This document shows positions 12,562 through 21,992 of a stretch of DNA of 64,000 nt, piece after piece. The stretch lies in contig CAJJDN010000034.1 in the NCBI GenBank assembly GCA_905182985.1, positions 490,006 to 554,005 of the forward strand, in the 5' to 3' direction. Below the pieces are notes generated by a model. It ran no database searches. It was not told the origin of the DNA and worked only from the letters and a program-made list of their open reading frames with translations. Numbering within the stretch: the first letter of the stretch is position 1; each line of letters begins with the position of its first letter. The position numbers and the translations under genes were made by a program. The stretch is from Paramecium sonneborni. Lineage: Eukaryota > Ciliophora > Oligohymenophorea > Peniculida > Parameciidae.

Positions 12562-12789
12562 TTAATTACTACTATCAAAAGCGAAGAGTATATTGCCTAC
12601 TTTTTATATCTTCAGCAAGTATAAAAATAGTTACTTTTAGCTTATAAGAATAATTAACAAAGCTTGAAATTAGCGAGAAACCAAGCAATTGAGACTAAAA
12701 TTAGTTAAAATATTGCAATCTTATTTTTTTTTAAGGATATCTACTTTGATAGGAGCTTTAAGGATTAGGGGATTTTTTGGCAACAGTGA
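12562..12789 (+). CDS. 3' end of an unknown gene (5' part in gap)
   Basis: Open frame entering from the gap and ending at TGA 12787-12789, about 75 residues. It is Q/K-rich with possible helix-forming stretches (QQVQKQLLLAYKNNQQSLKLARNQ) and ends DQGIFWQQ. TAA/TAG codons fall at plausible Gln positions. There is no recognisable domain. It could also be a chance frame, since TGA is the only stop and long chance frames are common here. Confidence 0.35.
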
Positions 12790-13883
12790 TTATTTTTGTG
12801 CATATAAACTAAAATATAAAATAATATTTCAGGATTGACTTACTAAATATTGTTGAAAGTACATACTTTAGTTATTAAAGATTAAATAAATTTTATTTAT
12901 ATTCCTTTTAACAAAAAAATTAATAATCTAAAAACATAATGACACAATTTATATAAAATTAAATACTCAAAAAATAAAAACAACATAATTATAAAATTAA
13001 GCTCTTTTAGATTTAAAGCTACCAGTAAATGTTTTAGTGATTTATTTATTTAAGTGATTGTTTTTTATTTAATTTGAATTGTTAAAAACAAACATTAAAT
13101 TATAAGTGGTCACAGATTGTTTGTTTTTTTAAGTAAAGATACTAATGATTGATTTCTAAAAAACATTTGAGGTTTTTATCTCGTTATTTTGAATGAAAGT
13201 TATCTATGCCTTTATGTTGAAACAGAACTTGAATGAATAGAGTGAATTGCATGCATCGATTAAGATTTGATTCTAAATTCAATGGTTTTTCTGAATTTCT
13301 ATTCTAACTGTTGCAGAACCTCTTGTTTTAATGTTAATGCTTGCTTATTAGAGAAATTAAATCTTTTGACAATATCATAGATGGATTTAAATTCATTGTT
13401 TGTTTTCATTATTCTTTATATTTATGTAATTTATGAGATTTAAAATAATAGAAAAAGTAAAATCTCTAAGAATATTTCAATCAGGAATAACTTAGAAATT
13501 AATGAGGCTATGAAAAATATCCTTGATATATATAATGAACATGTCATTTTTGTGATAATACATTTTTAATTTTTTATAATTAGAAATAACAGAATAAAAA
13601 ATAATTATTAGATATTAAAATTTTTGGAAATGAATCCATTCAAATATCTCATAAATGTAAATATTAATGCCTGCATTTATATAAATTAACAATATTTCTA
13701 AATAGGAAAAAATTATGTTAGAATAGTAGAAATAATTTGTTAATTTTAAAATAAAGTTATTTATTGAACCCCATATAAGGTTGCTCAGCAATTTTGAAAT
13801 AAGGTAATCCAAACCAAATTGAATTCGAAAACGGAAACATTGCTTTAGCAATATTTGTAAAAATAAAAATCGATTTTTAATTA
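12790..13883. other. long spacer with an unresolved plus-strand frame
   Basis: About 1.1 kb without a secure gene. A plus-strand frame from roughly 13320 to 13770 reads as a hydrophobic segment (LFVFIILYIYVIYEI) followed by N/K-rich sequence and could be a small membrane protein with an unplaced 5' exon. The minus strand also has long TGA-free frames here. Neither has motif support. Confidence 0.25.
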
Positions 13884-14428
13884 ATGCAGTCACAACCAGG
13901 AATTTTAGATTTATCAGCTTATAATTTACCGAAAAGTGATTCTTTACCTTTAAGAATACAAGAAAACTTTTCTCTTTATAGTGTTAGATATACTTAATTA
14001 GTTGTTGTGGGAATTGCAATAGGAGGGTCTGCTAAATCTATATAGAAGACTTACTAAATTTGCAGTTTTGCTAACTCTCTTTCTTAGTTATTTAGGGTAA
14101 TATTATGCAATTAAAATAAAGATGGGCTTATATCATGAAATAAAGTGCTATTTTAGATTACCTACCTGATTTAGGATTTATCAATACTTAAGACAAAAAA
14201 ATGATACTTTTACTTCTATGTAACATAAATATCAATAATTTAGTTAATATTTTATTAATTTTGGCTATTTCAGGCCCTCAAATATTGATATATTTAGGCC
14301 TTGGATGTTTAATTGTAATTTTACATGCATCATTATGGAAAAGTCCTTCAACACTTCCAGGATAAGAAATTTAGTAAGAGTTCGATAAAGTTTTAATGCA
14401 AAATGATGTTGAATTAATTATTCATTGA
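13884..14428 (+). CDS. PRA1: PRA1 family protein (prenylated Rab acceptor)
   Basis: Small ER/Golgi membrane protein that binds prenylated Rab GTPases and helps load them on membranes. Three introns (14027-14045 of only 19 nt, 14097-14121, 14220-14243) give 158 aa, the normal size for the family. The N-terminal box RIQENFSLYSVRYTQLVV matches the PRA1 signature in which a charged helix runs into the first TM. Two hydrophobic hairpins follow (GRLTKFAVLLTLFLSYLG; MILLLLFNILLILAISGPQIL), then LGLGCLIVILHASLW, the conserved PRA1 end. The tail is short and acidic. The 19-nt first intron is close to the lower limit known for Paramecium; the frame fails without it. Assignment is from the PRA1 layout and motif spacing. 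Confidence 0.83.
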
Positions 14429-15520
14429 AGGATTTAAATACAAATTATTATATTAATTCACAAACCATGCTTCTTTATGCAAAGAATAGGGAAAGAGGAT
14501 AAATGAACTTTATAGAATTCAATTTCATTATCATACATATTTACTTAATTTTGAGGGGCATATCAATGAATATGCTTTAATTTTTTCCATAATTGATTAT
14601 GGTTTTTTTTTCGAACTTTTTATTCATATATTACTTGCCCTCATTTTATCTTATTTAATAGGAGATATAGAATAACTAAATTAATTATCTTTATTCTTTT
14701 TTTTGAGGTTAAGGTATTTCCTACAAAGGAGCTGAAAATAATTACCTATGAACTTTGGTTTGAAAAATACCATTTAGAGGTGCAACTTTAGGCTTGACAT
14801 ACTTAATAATAATATGATGCTCAAAATTTAATTGGCAATCAGCTATTCTTCATTTGGATTATTTTATAAGAAATTAAGCATTCTTTATTTTGAATTAGAG
14901 CTTGAATATTTCAAATAAATTGTTTATCTGTAAACTAGTCAGCATTATTTACATAATTATAAATAATCATTTACTGATATAAATAATAATTTAGCCTTAA
15001 GAAAAAAATACAATTATTGATCATCTTATTAAATTTTTTTTTTAATTATTTCACAATATTATAAATATTTTTAATAGCAATATTTTCAATTAAATTTAGT
15101 TTTGTTCTATTTCTATCTGTGAAGGGAGAGAAGCCCCTCAAACCCATAAAAATTATGCTCACTAAGATAATTAAATTGATCTAATTTTCATAAGGATAAG
15201 AAATTTGTTCAAACAACTAAATTATAAATATTTAAAAATACATAGCTTAAAGTTCAGCCTTTGTTTTAAAATTAATGGAGATAACTAATACAACAGAAAA
15301 AGAACTTAAATTTAAAAGTAAAGCTAATTTAAATTATATAAATTACCATATTTTGTCTTACTTCAGCTATTTTTATTTCCATATGATTGAAATACTCGTT
15401 TCGACACCTATCCATCTCATTTCATATAAAACTTTTCTTGCTGTTAAGGATTATACTATTTCAAAAGATCAATAAAAACCATTTATTTTAAATTTGTAAT
15501 TATAATATTAATATTATCTA
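14429..15520 (+). pseudogene. unresolved hydrophobic frame, possibly a pseudogene
   Basis: A plus-strand frame open from 14403 to 15030 apart from one TGA (14733-14735). It reads like a multi-TM protein (HINEYALIFSIIDYGFFFEL, FIHILLALILSYLI), then a Q/K-rich part. No GT...AG pair of Paramecium length that keeps the frame removes the TGA. It may be a decayed gene, a sequencing error, or chance in A/T-rich DNA. 15040-15520 is the spacer downstream of the minus-strand Nowa-like gene. Confidence 0.25.
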
Positions 15521-18500
15521 TCATAACAACTCTTTTCTTCTTCTACACTTCAATTTTGGCACATCATTCAACCATTTCTGTGTTATGGAAACCACAAAAA
15601 CTACATTAGATGGTCGCAGTTCTTTTTCTTTGGCTTATAATGACTAATGTTCGGCTTAATCCATATTTCCAAATATCTATTTAATATGGAAGAGTGTTAA
15701 TTCAGCAAATAGAAATCCATATTTCAATCTGATTGCCTTTTATTCTTTAAGTAAAGCTAATCCAACCTAAAAAATTAAGTCTTGGTTCTCTTTATCAATT
15801 CCTTCAACAATTCCCATATATTATCTCCTAATTTATGTTCTTCTCTCTTCTTATCTCAATTAGACTAATTCATTTTTTAGAATTCGATATTCGTTAATCA
15901 ACGGGCTTAAAAATACAGTTTCAATTCCTTATTTTTCTGCTAAGTCTACTTTGGGACAAGATTCAATAAATTCTAAGTCGTTATCAAAAGTGACTAAATT
16001 AACAACTGGTTGTCTTTCAGAATCTACTTTGATTCCTCCTGTATAAACAAATTTAACTCTTTTTAGTTATTCATGTGGGTAGAGACCTCCCCTAAGATGA
16101 CATAAATTATCAGTTTTTAAGCTATCAGGGTCAGGCTCAGGATTAAAAAGTGGGGAAAATTTAGCATCTACTGCAGGTAGCTACAAAATAACTGTTTTTG
16201 CATCAACAGTTTATTTTAAAACTTCATTTATAATATTTACTTTTTCTTATTCATCTTCACTAAAATTAGGAGATGGTTTGCCATTTTCATCGTCAGATAT
16301 TGTAATTACAACAGGGTTAGGTTTGACTCTTTTTGCAGTAGGGAAATCACCTCCATTCTCATTGTCATGACTGTTATTATTATTTCTGTCCTATCCTCTA
16401 TCCCCACCTCTATCAAATCCTCTATCTCCACCTCTATCAAATCCTCTATCTCCTCCTCTACCTCTTCCTCTTCCTCTACCTCTTCCTCTTTCACCGTTTG
16501 ATTATTGATTATTGGATCCCCATCCATCATTTTATTTAGGTTAATCAGAGCTTCCCCAACCGTTTGATTATTATTAATCGTTGTTGCTGCTTCCCCAGCC
16601 ACCATTAGATTATTAAGGAGCGTCAGAACTGCCCCAACCACCACTTTAATTTGGCTATTCGGTGGCTGTAGATCCCCAGCCTCCACTCTAAGCAGGTTAT
16701 TCGGCTGGTTATTCTGTGGCTGTAGAACCCCATCCTCCATTCTAAGCTGGTTATTCAGTAGCTGTAGATCCCCATCCTCCACTTTAAGCAGGTTATTCAG
16801 TAGCTGTAGATCCCCAACCTCCGCTTTAAGCAGGTTATTCAACTGCAGAAGATCCCCACCCTCCATTTTAAGGTGGTTATTCAGTTGCTGTAGATCCCCA
16901 TCCTCCACTTGATTGTGGTTATTCAGTAGCTGTAGATCCCCAACCTCCACTTTAAGCAGGTTATTCAGTTGCAGAAGATCCCCATCCTCCACCATTTTAA
17001 TCATTTGAGGCTCCTCCCCAACCTCCTTAATTTCCAGAAGTATCATTATCTCTACCTCCTCTAAATCCACCTCTTCTATCTCCTCTATCTCCACCTCTAT
17101 CACCTCTACCTCTGAATCCTCCTCTATCTCCACGGTCTCCTCTTCCTCTAAATCCATCCCCTCTACCTCTAAATCCTTCTCCGCCACCTCTATCTCCTCT
17201 ACCTCTAAATCCATCTCCTCTTCCTCTAAAACTTCCTCTATCTCCGCGATCTCCTCTTCCTCTACCTCGTCCTCTTTGTCCCTCTTCAGATCCTCCTCCT
17301 CCACCCCAAGAATTACCATTTTACTGATCTGATGAACCTCCCCAACCTCCACTTGATTGAGCGGGTTAACTACCCCATCCACCTGAAGTATTTGTTTATT
17401 CAGTTGTAGATCCCCATCCTCCAGATTATGGTTAATCTGATGTTGCATATGTTGTTGAACCCCAACCGCCTGATGTTGGCTATTATTCTTATGTTGTTGT
17501 AGATCCCCAACCTCCTTATTATTATGGTTACTCTGTTGTTTAAGATCCCCATCCTCCTGATGTCTATGCTGGTTGTTCAGTATTTGATGAACCCCATCCA
17601 TTAGATTATTAAGCTGGTTATTCAGTTGTTTATTCCTTACATCCATCGCTAGGTTATTATGGAGCTTATTCTGCTGTAGATCCCCATCCTCCTTATTATG
17701 GTTGCTATTCTATTTTACTACCCCAACCTTCAGATGTTTATTAAGCTGGTTATTCAGTCTAATTTCCCCATCCTCCAGATTATTGTGGCTGTTCTGTTGC
17801 AGTACTTCCCCATCCTCCGCCTGATGAAGCTGGTTATTCATTAGCTGAAGAACTACCCCAGCCACCTCCAGAATTATCCTTATTATCTGAATTTCCCCAA
17901 GAATTTCCTTCTCCATTACCTCCCCAACTATTTCCTCCTCCATTATTATTATTGTTTGAGTTTCCTCCCCAACTTCCACCATTATCTCTACCTCCTCTAA
18001 ATCCACCTCTTCTATCTCCTCTATCTCCACCTCTATCACCTCTACCTCTAAATCCTCCTCTATCTCCACGGTCTCCTCTTCCTCTAAATCCGTCTCCTCT
18101 TCCTCTAAAACCATCTCCTCTATCTCCTCTGCCTCTAAAACCGCCTCCCCTATCTCCTCTATCTCCTCTTCCTCGACCTCTTGGTCGATCTGATTAAAAA
18201 TTATTATCTGAATTCCCTCCACTTCCCCATTATGTTGAACCACCTCCCCATGATGATCCTGCATTATCTCCAGTAGTTGTGGTTCCAAATCCTGTAGTTC
18301 CTGATCCCCAAGCATTATCATTATTTTCAGCTTTACTTTCTCCCCAAGAGGATTATTGCTACTCAGGTTGGTTTCCCCAACCTCCTGATGTTCCTTATGC
18401 CTCATTTTTAACATTATTTTCTTTGTTCTCCTTTTTTTCATCTTGCCCCCATTAATTATCTTGAGTTTTTTTCACTTCATCTACTTACCATCCTCCTGCA

Positions 18501-18580
18501 TTCTATTCTCCACCCAAAATTGGAGTGGAATCAGTTGGTTTAACTTCACCTTCCTCAAGGTTTTCTGCATTCCAACTCAT
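15521..18580 (-). CDS. NOWA: Nowa-like GW/RGG-repeat RNA-binding protein (development-specific genome rearrangement)
   Basis: Intronless 1,020-codon frame. Starting MSWNAENLEEGEVKP, it has alternating low-complexity blocks: WG-rich N-terminus (GGWGNQPEQ, SSWGGG); RGG block 1 at about residues 131-198 (repeats of RGRGDRGD and GGFRG); GGWGS-x-EQP repeats to ~425; RGG block 2 at ~427-516; more GGWGS repeats to ~750; then a non-repetitive charged domain (~755-1019, containing ITISDDENGKPSPN and GGLYPHEQLKRVKF). This matches what I know of Paramecium Nowa1/Nowa2 (RNA-binding FRG/WGN repeats, required for scnRNA-guided elimination of maternally controlled IESs) and recalls Tetrahymena CnjB/Wag1. 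WG motifs are typical Argonaute/Piwi hooks. The repeat structure and C-terminal domain are seen; the role in scnRNA action is inferred from the family. Long antisense frames here are shadows of the repeats. Confidence 0.82.
16330..17010 (-). repeat. tandem GGWGS-x(n)-EQP coding repeats
   Basis: Imperfect ~45- to 60-bp repeats coding GGWGS/T followed by a short S/T stretch and EQP. The same unit recurs at 17345-17870. At DNA level the unit is recognisable on the plus strand as GATCCCCA(T/A)CCTCC. Spacing varies, so copy number may be unstable and assembly collapse is possible. Confidence 0.8.
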
Positions 18581-19751
18581 ATGAATATTTAATTAATAAG
18601 TGGGTGGACCAATTTTTAGATTGATTTATGCTAATTTATGAAGTGAATAATTGGATTTTTTTTATAAAATGGCTTGTTTTAGATTTCTTAAATGATTAAA
18701 TATTCATTTTTAATGTTTTAACGATAAATATTATAGGTTTGCATCTTATTCATTAATATTTCTTATATTTATTATTGAAATTTCCAGATATAAATTTATC
18801 ATGATATTAATTTTCCTTATCAAATATATCGAAGCAACATTACTCATCTATTTTAACAGATCAACATCAACATCGATTTTCCTTTGGCAGTTCTTGATGT
18901 GGCCTTCGTAGTGCTCTTTTTGAAAAATGTGTAAGAATTATATGAACATATTTTATATAGATTCCCTAAATTAAGATGAAGGATTAACCAAATTCTTATT
19001 TCTCTTCACATCCAGATGATAAATGGAACCATAATTGACTGATAGCCCTTAATGATTAAGATTATATGGGTCACAAAAACTTCTAAGCTCTTTTTTTTAA
19101 ATTTATCTGCTTTTTTCATTTTCCATGCTAATTTTATTCAATTTAATGATTTATTAAATCTCAACTCTCCTCGAATAATCTGATATAATTTATAAACTTT
19201 AATAACCTCGGCAAATCAAAAAAATGAATAGATTTTTTTAACAATTTTAATTCAATAAGAAGATTATTTTAATTTAAATTTGTAAATTAAATCTGTTAAT
19301 AAAATGTAATTTATTTGTTTTTCATAAAATAATCTGAAGGCTTAAAAAAATTATAATTTTAATTAGAGATGGAACTCAATTATACTTTATGATTTGAATA
19401 AATCATTTATGTCCTTCTTTCTCAAAGTAGTTAAGAGATTATAGTTTTTGTTTCTAAGTAATTCAAACAATTGTGACCCACTTAATCTTTAAAAATAATA
19501 CAATACCCTCGTTATCTAAAAGTTCTATATTGATTATTTAAGGTAATTAATATAAAAATTTTTTTCCAATTAATGCCCTTTAGATTTTCGTATTTTCTTT
19601 TATTTTAGAATAAAAATATCTCGATGAATAGTTATATATTAATCTTTCATTGTGATTTTATGATTATATTTTTAAAATTATTTATAAAAATAATTGAGTT
19701 ATTTAACATAACTAATTTAATATTTTATATTAATCTAATATCATTACGCTT
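18581..19751. other. long spacer (1.17 kb)
   Basis: Upstream side of the Nowa-like gene and downstream side of the next minus gene. Around 18850-18990 the G+C rises and a plus-strand frame (DFPLAVLDVAFVVLFLKNV) looks briefly coding, but no start or splice model works. Nothing else seen. Confidence 0.35.
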
Positions 19752-20298
19752 TCAATGATCATTTGCTGTCAAAAGCACTAAACAGCATAGCACAAATAAG
19801 AAGCAAAACAATGAAAACATAACCATAACTAAATAAACTATAGATAATATTCTTAATGCCCCGCAAGGCTCTCCCTTATAAACCCCTAACTTTTTCTTTA
19901 AACTATAAAATACAAACAACAACACAAAGAAAATAAATCCTATGATAAACGTCAAAAAAGTAAAGAATTTGTGAACTTATATGGCATTTTTGATCTCCAT
20001 TTAATCTATACAGAAACAAAAGGCCCTTTATCTATTCTCATTAATTTTTACAATGAAAAAATAGATAAAATTAATGAAGCAATTCCAAAGTCTAATCCTT
20101 TTTCTCTTAAGTATATACACTCATCATTTTCTTTTCTCTTTATTTTTATATAATACCATAAAATGATTTGCTTACAGACATTATTAAAAACATAAATCCA
20201 ATGCTAAAATTTGTTAAACCAATGTCCCTTAATTAATCATGGCATTGTTTTTTTACTCTAACATTTTATTCCTCAATTTATTCTTCATCATTAATCAT
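19752..20298 (-). CDS. small four-TM membrane protein, unknown function
   Basis: 162 aa after removing two introns (20138-20175, 38 nt, rather long for this genome; 20032-20051, 20 nt). The N-terminus is polar (MINDEEQIEEQNVRVKK); four hydrophobic segments follow: NFSIGFMFLIMS, FGIASLILSIFSL, FFTFLTFIIGFIFFVLLFVFY, and a final VYLVMVMFSLFCFLFVLCCL. Between the third and fourth is a basic loop with GVYKGEPCGALR. No family recognised; the layout is of a tetraspan protein. Without the second intron the frame breaks between the second and third TM, so the splice is well supported; the first intron is less sure. Confidence 0.62.
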
Positions 20299-20924
20299 AA
20301 CTTAATAATAAAAATGTATATTTATATTTTAAAATAAGAATATTTTAAGTATTAATAAACATTCTATTGCCATATCATAATGAAGAAATGTTGTCAGGAT
20401 AAATTAATCTAGTTTTTTTTAATTCAAATGGATAGGCAATATAGAGTAAAATAAAATAAAAAATACCAAATAAAGCAGTTTTAGTTATCTTCAAATTTAT
20501 TACTTACCCATTTAAACTATAAGGAGTAAAAAAATTGTGAAATTATTACACAGATTAAGCAATTAACTTAAAAAAAATGTACATCTAAAATACTTAAAGA
20601 AGAGCAAACTTTAGAGAAGGTTCAAATAATAAATTAAATGAGTTTATTTATTGATTTAAAGTATTTAGATTATTTTCAACTATTATTCTTAAATTTTATG
20701 AATTTTAAAAGTCTAAAGTAATTGTATTGAATATTATAAAGAGAAGAATTATGAAAGATAAAATATTCTAGTCCAAACACAATTAATTTTATTTTAAATA
20801 TATATAATTATTATGAAGTGATAATAGATAAGATATTGATTTTTGTAAATATTTCATTATTAATAATAACAATTAAACAAATAAGGAAGTCTCAAAAATT
20901 AAATAAAAACCAACCCTCAATAAT
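20299..20924. other. A/T-rich spacer
   Basis: About 626 bp, no gene seen. It lies between a minus gene start and a plus gene start, so it probably holds both promoters. Confidence 0.45.
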
Positions 20925-21164
20925 ATGAAAGATAAATATAATTTGATGATCAGAAGAAAAATAAAAAAATATTCTCCAAAAAAATTTCAAAATATCGACG
21001 ATTAGTTAAGCTCCCCATTAATAACGAATGAGATTCTATTGTAAAAATACCCAGGCAATAGTTCAAGTAAAATCTCAAGACCTGACTCTGTATTAGAAGA
21101 ACCTGGTAGTATGTTAGAATTTTTGCTTCATTTAGAGAATTCTAACTACTGTCCATTCATCTGA
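20925..21164 (+). CDS. small Ser-rich basic protein, paralogue 1
   Basis: 79 aa, intronless. A basic N-terminus (MKDKYNLMIRRKIKKYSPKK) leads to a conserved SSPLITNEILL box, a Ser/Pro-rich linker (SSSKISRPDS) and a conserved EPGSMLEFLLHLE C-terminal helix. It has a clear paralogue in inverted orientation at 21529-21765 sharing all three elements (KKIRKISPKK, SSPIITNEELL, IPGSMLEFLLNIE). No named domain. SP sites suggest phosphorylation by proline-directed kinases (inference). The match between the two, with divergent DNA, is the main evidence that both are real genes despite their size. Confidence 0.6.
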
Positions 21165-21528
21165 AATTTTTTACTATATAAAGTTATTTATAATTATTAT
21201 TTCTAAATTAAGCAAGTAATTCACTTCTAATGCTGCATGATTTTAAAAATCAATATCATTTTTACATAGAATGACATTTATTGGATTGGTTCAATATTAA
21301 TAACAAAATTTATAGAGCAAATGTATTTATATATAATTAAAAAATGATTATAGAGAAATGAATTAAATTTTCTTAAATAATTGAAGGAACTTTGTATTAT
21401 TCACTACTTTGAAAAGAATAAGACTAAGCTTTTTGCTATACTTTGGTTATTGAATCCTTGATTCTTGATAAATAATTATTGTTATAATACTTATTATATA
21501 AGTTTATATAAATAAAGAATATTAAGAA
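21165..21528. other. spacer between convergent paralogues
   Basis: 364 bp, very A/T-rich. Holds the 3' ends of both small genes; nothing else recognised. Confidence 0.5.
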
Positions 21529-21765
21529 TCATATAGAGAGAGGTAAATGAAATTCTTCAATATTTAGTAAGAATTCCAACATGCTTCCTGGAATAAATTT
21601 GGATGATTCAGGACTCGACAGTAAACTTGAACTTTGGCTTTGATGCTTAGTTAATAGTTCTTCATTAGTTATTATTGGAGAACTTAAATCTATTTATTAT
21701 TGATTCTTTTTTGGGGATATTTTCCTAATCTTTTTGACTCTTAATGAGTGAATTTTTTCTTTCAT
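21529..21765 (-). CDS. small Ser-rich basic protein, paralogue 2
   Basis: 78 aa, intronless, convergent with paralogue 1 at 20925-21164. Conserved elements are the basic start (KKIRKISPKK), SSPIITNEELL, a Ser-rich stretch with SSPESS and the end PGSMLEFLLNIEE. Differences are many at DNA level, so this is an old inverted duplication and not a recent or artefactual one. Function unknown. The conserved MLEFLL helix could be a docking motif (inference). Confidence 0.6.
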
Positions 21766-21992
21766 TTTGCTGATTTATTTTAAAGATTTATTATTTTTTT
21801 ATAATTTATTTTATTAATTAAAATTAATTTATAACTATCGTTAGATTTGAATTTAAGTTTAAATAAAATCCTTAGACTTAACACGCAGTTTTAGAAAATA
21901 GATAAAAAAGTTTAGTATATCAATTTTAAAGATATATTTTATGAATTATTAGAAATATAAAAATATTTATCGATACTATCAAACATAAATAT

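Noticed and set aside
11781..12624. Long frames across the N gap on both strands
   Set aside because: Made of undefined bases.
15275..15652. Plus-strand hydrophobic frame (MEITNTTEKELKF...) that looks like a TM protein
   Set aside because: Its 3' half is antisense to the C-terminal domain of the Nowa-like gene, whose 1,020-codon frame is far better supported; the 5' part has no motif.
16330..17870. Regularly spaced DNA repeats resembling a CRISPR array
   Set aside because: Units are imperfect, vary in length and encode an in-frame GGWGS-EQP protein repeat in a eukaryote; no spacers or cas genes.
17952..18197. Plus-strand Pro/Leu-rich frame (PPLSPLSPPL...)
   Set aside because: Antisense of an RGG-repeat block; composition reflects the repeat only.
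16306..18441. Two long minus-strand frames rich in Glu, Val, Leu and Asn
   Set aside because: They are +1 shadows of the GGWGS and RGG repeats; the correct frame runs uninterrupted across both and across their breaks.
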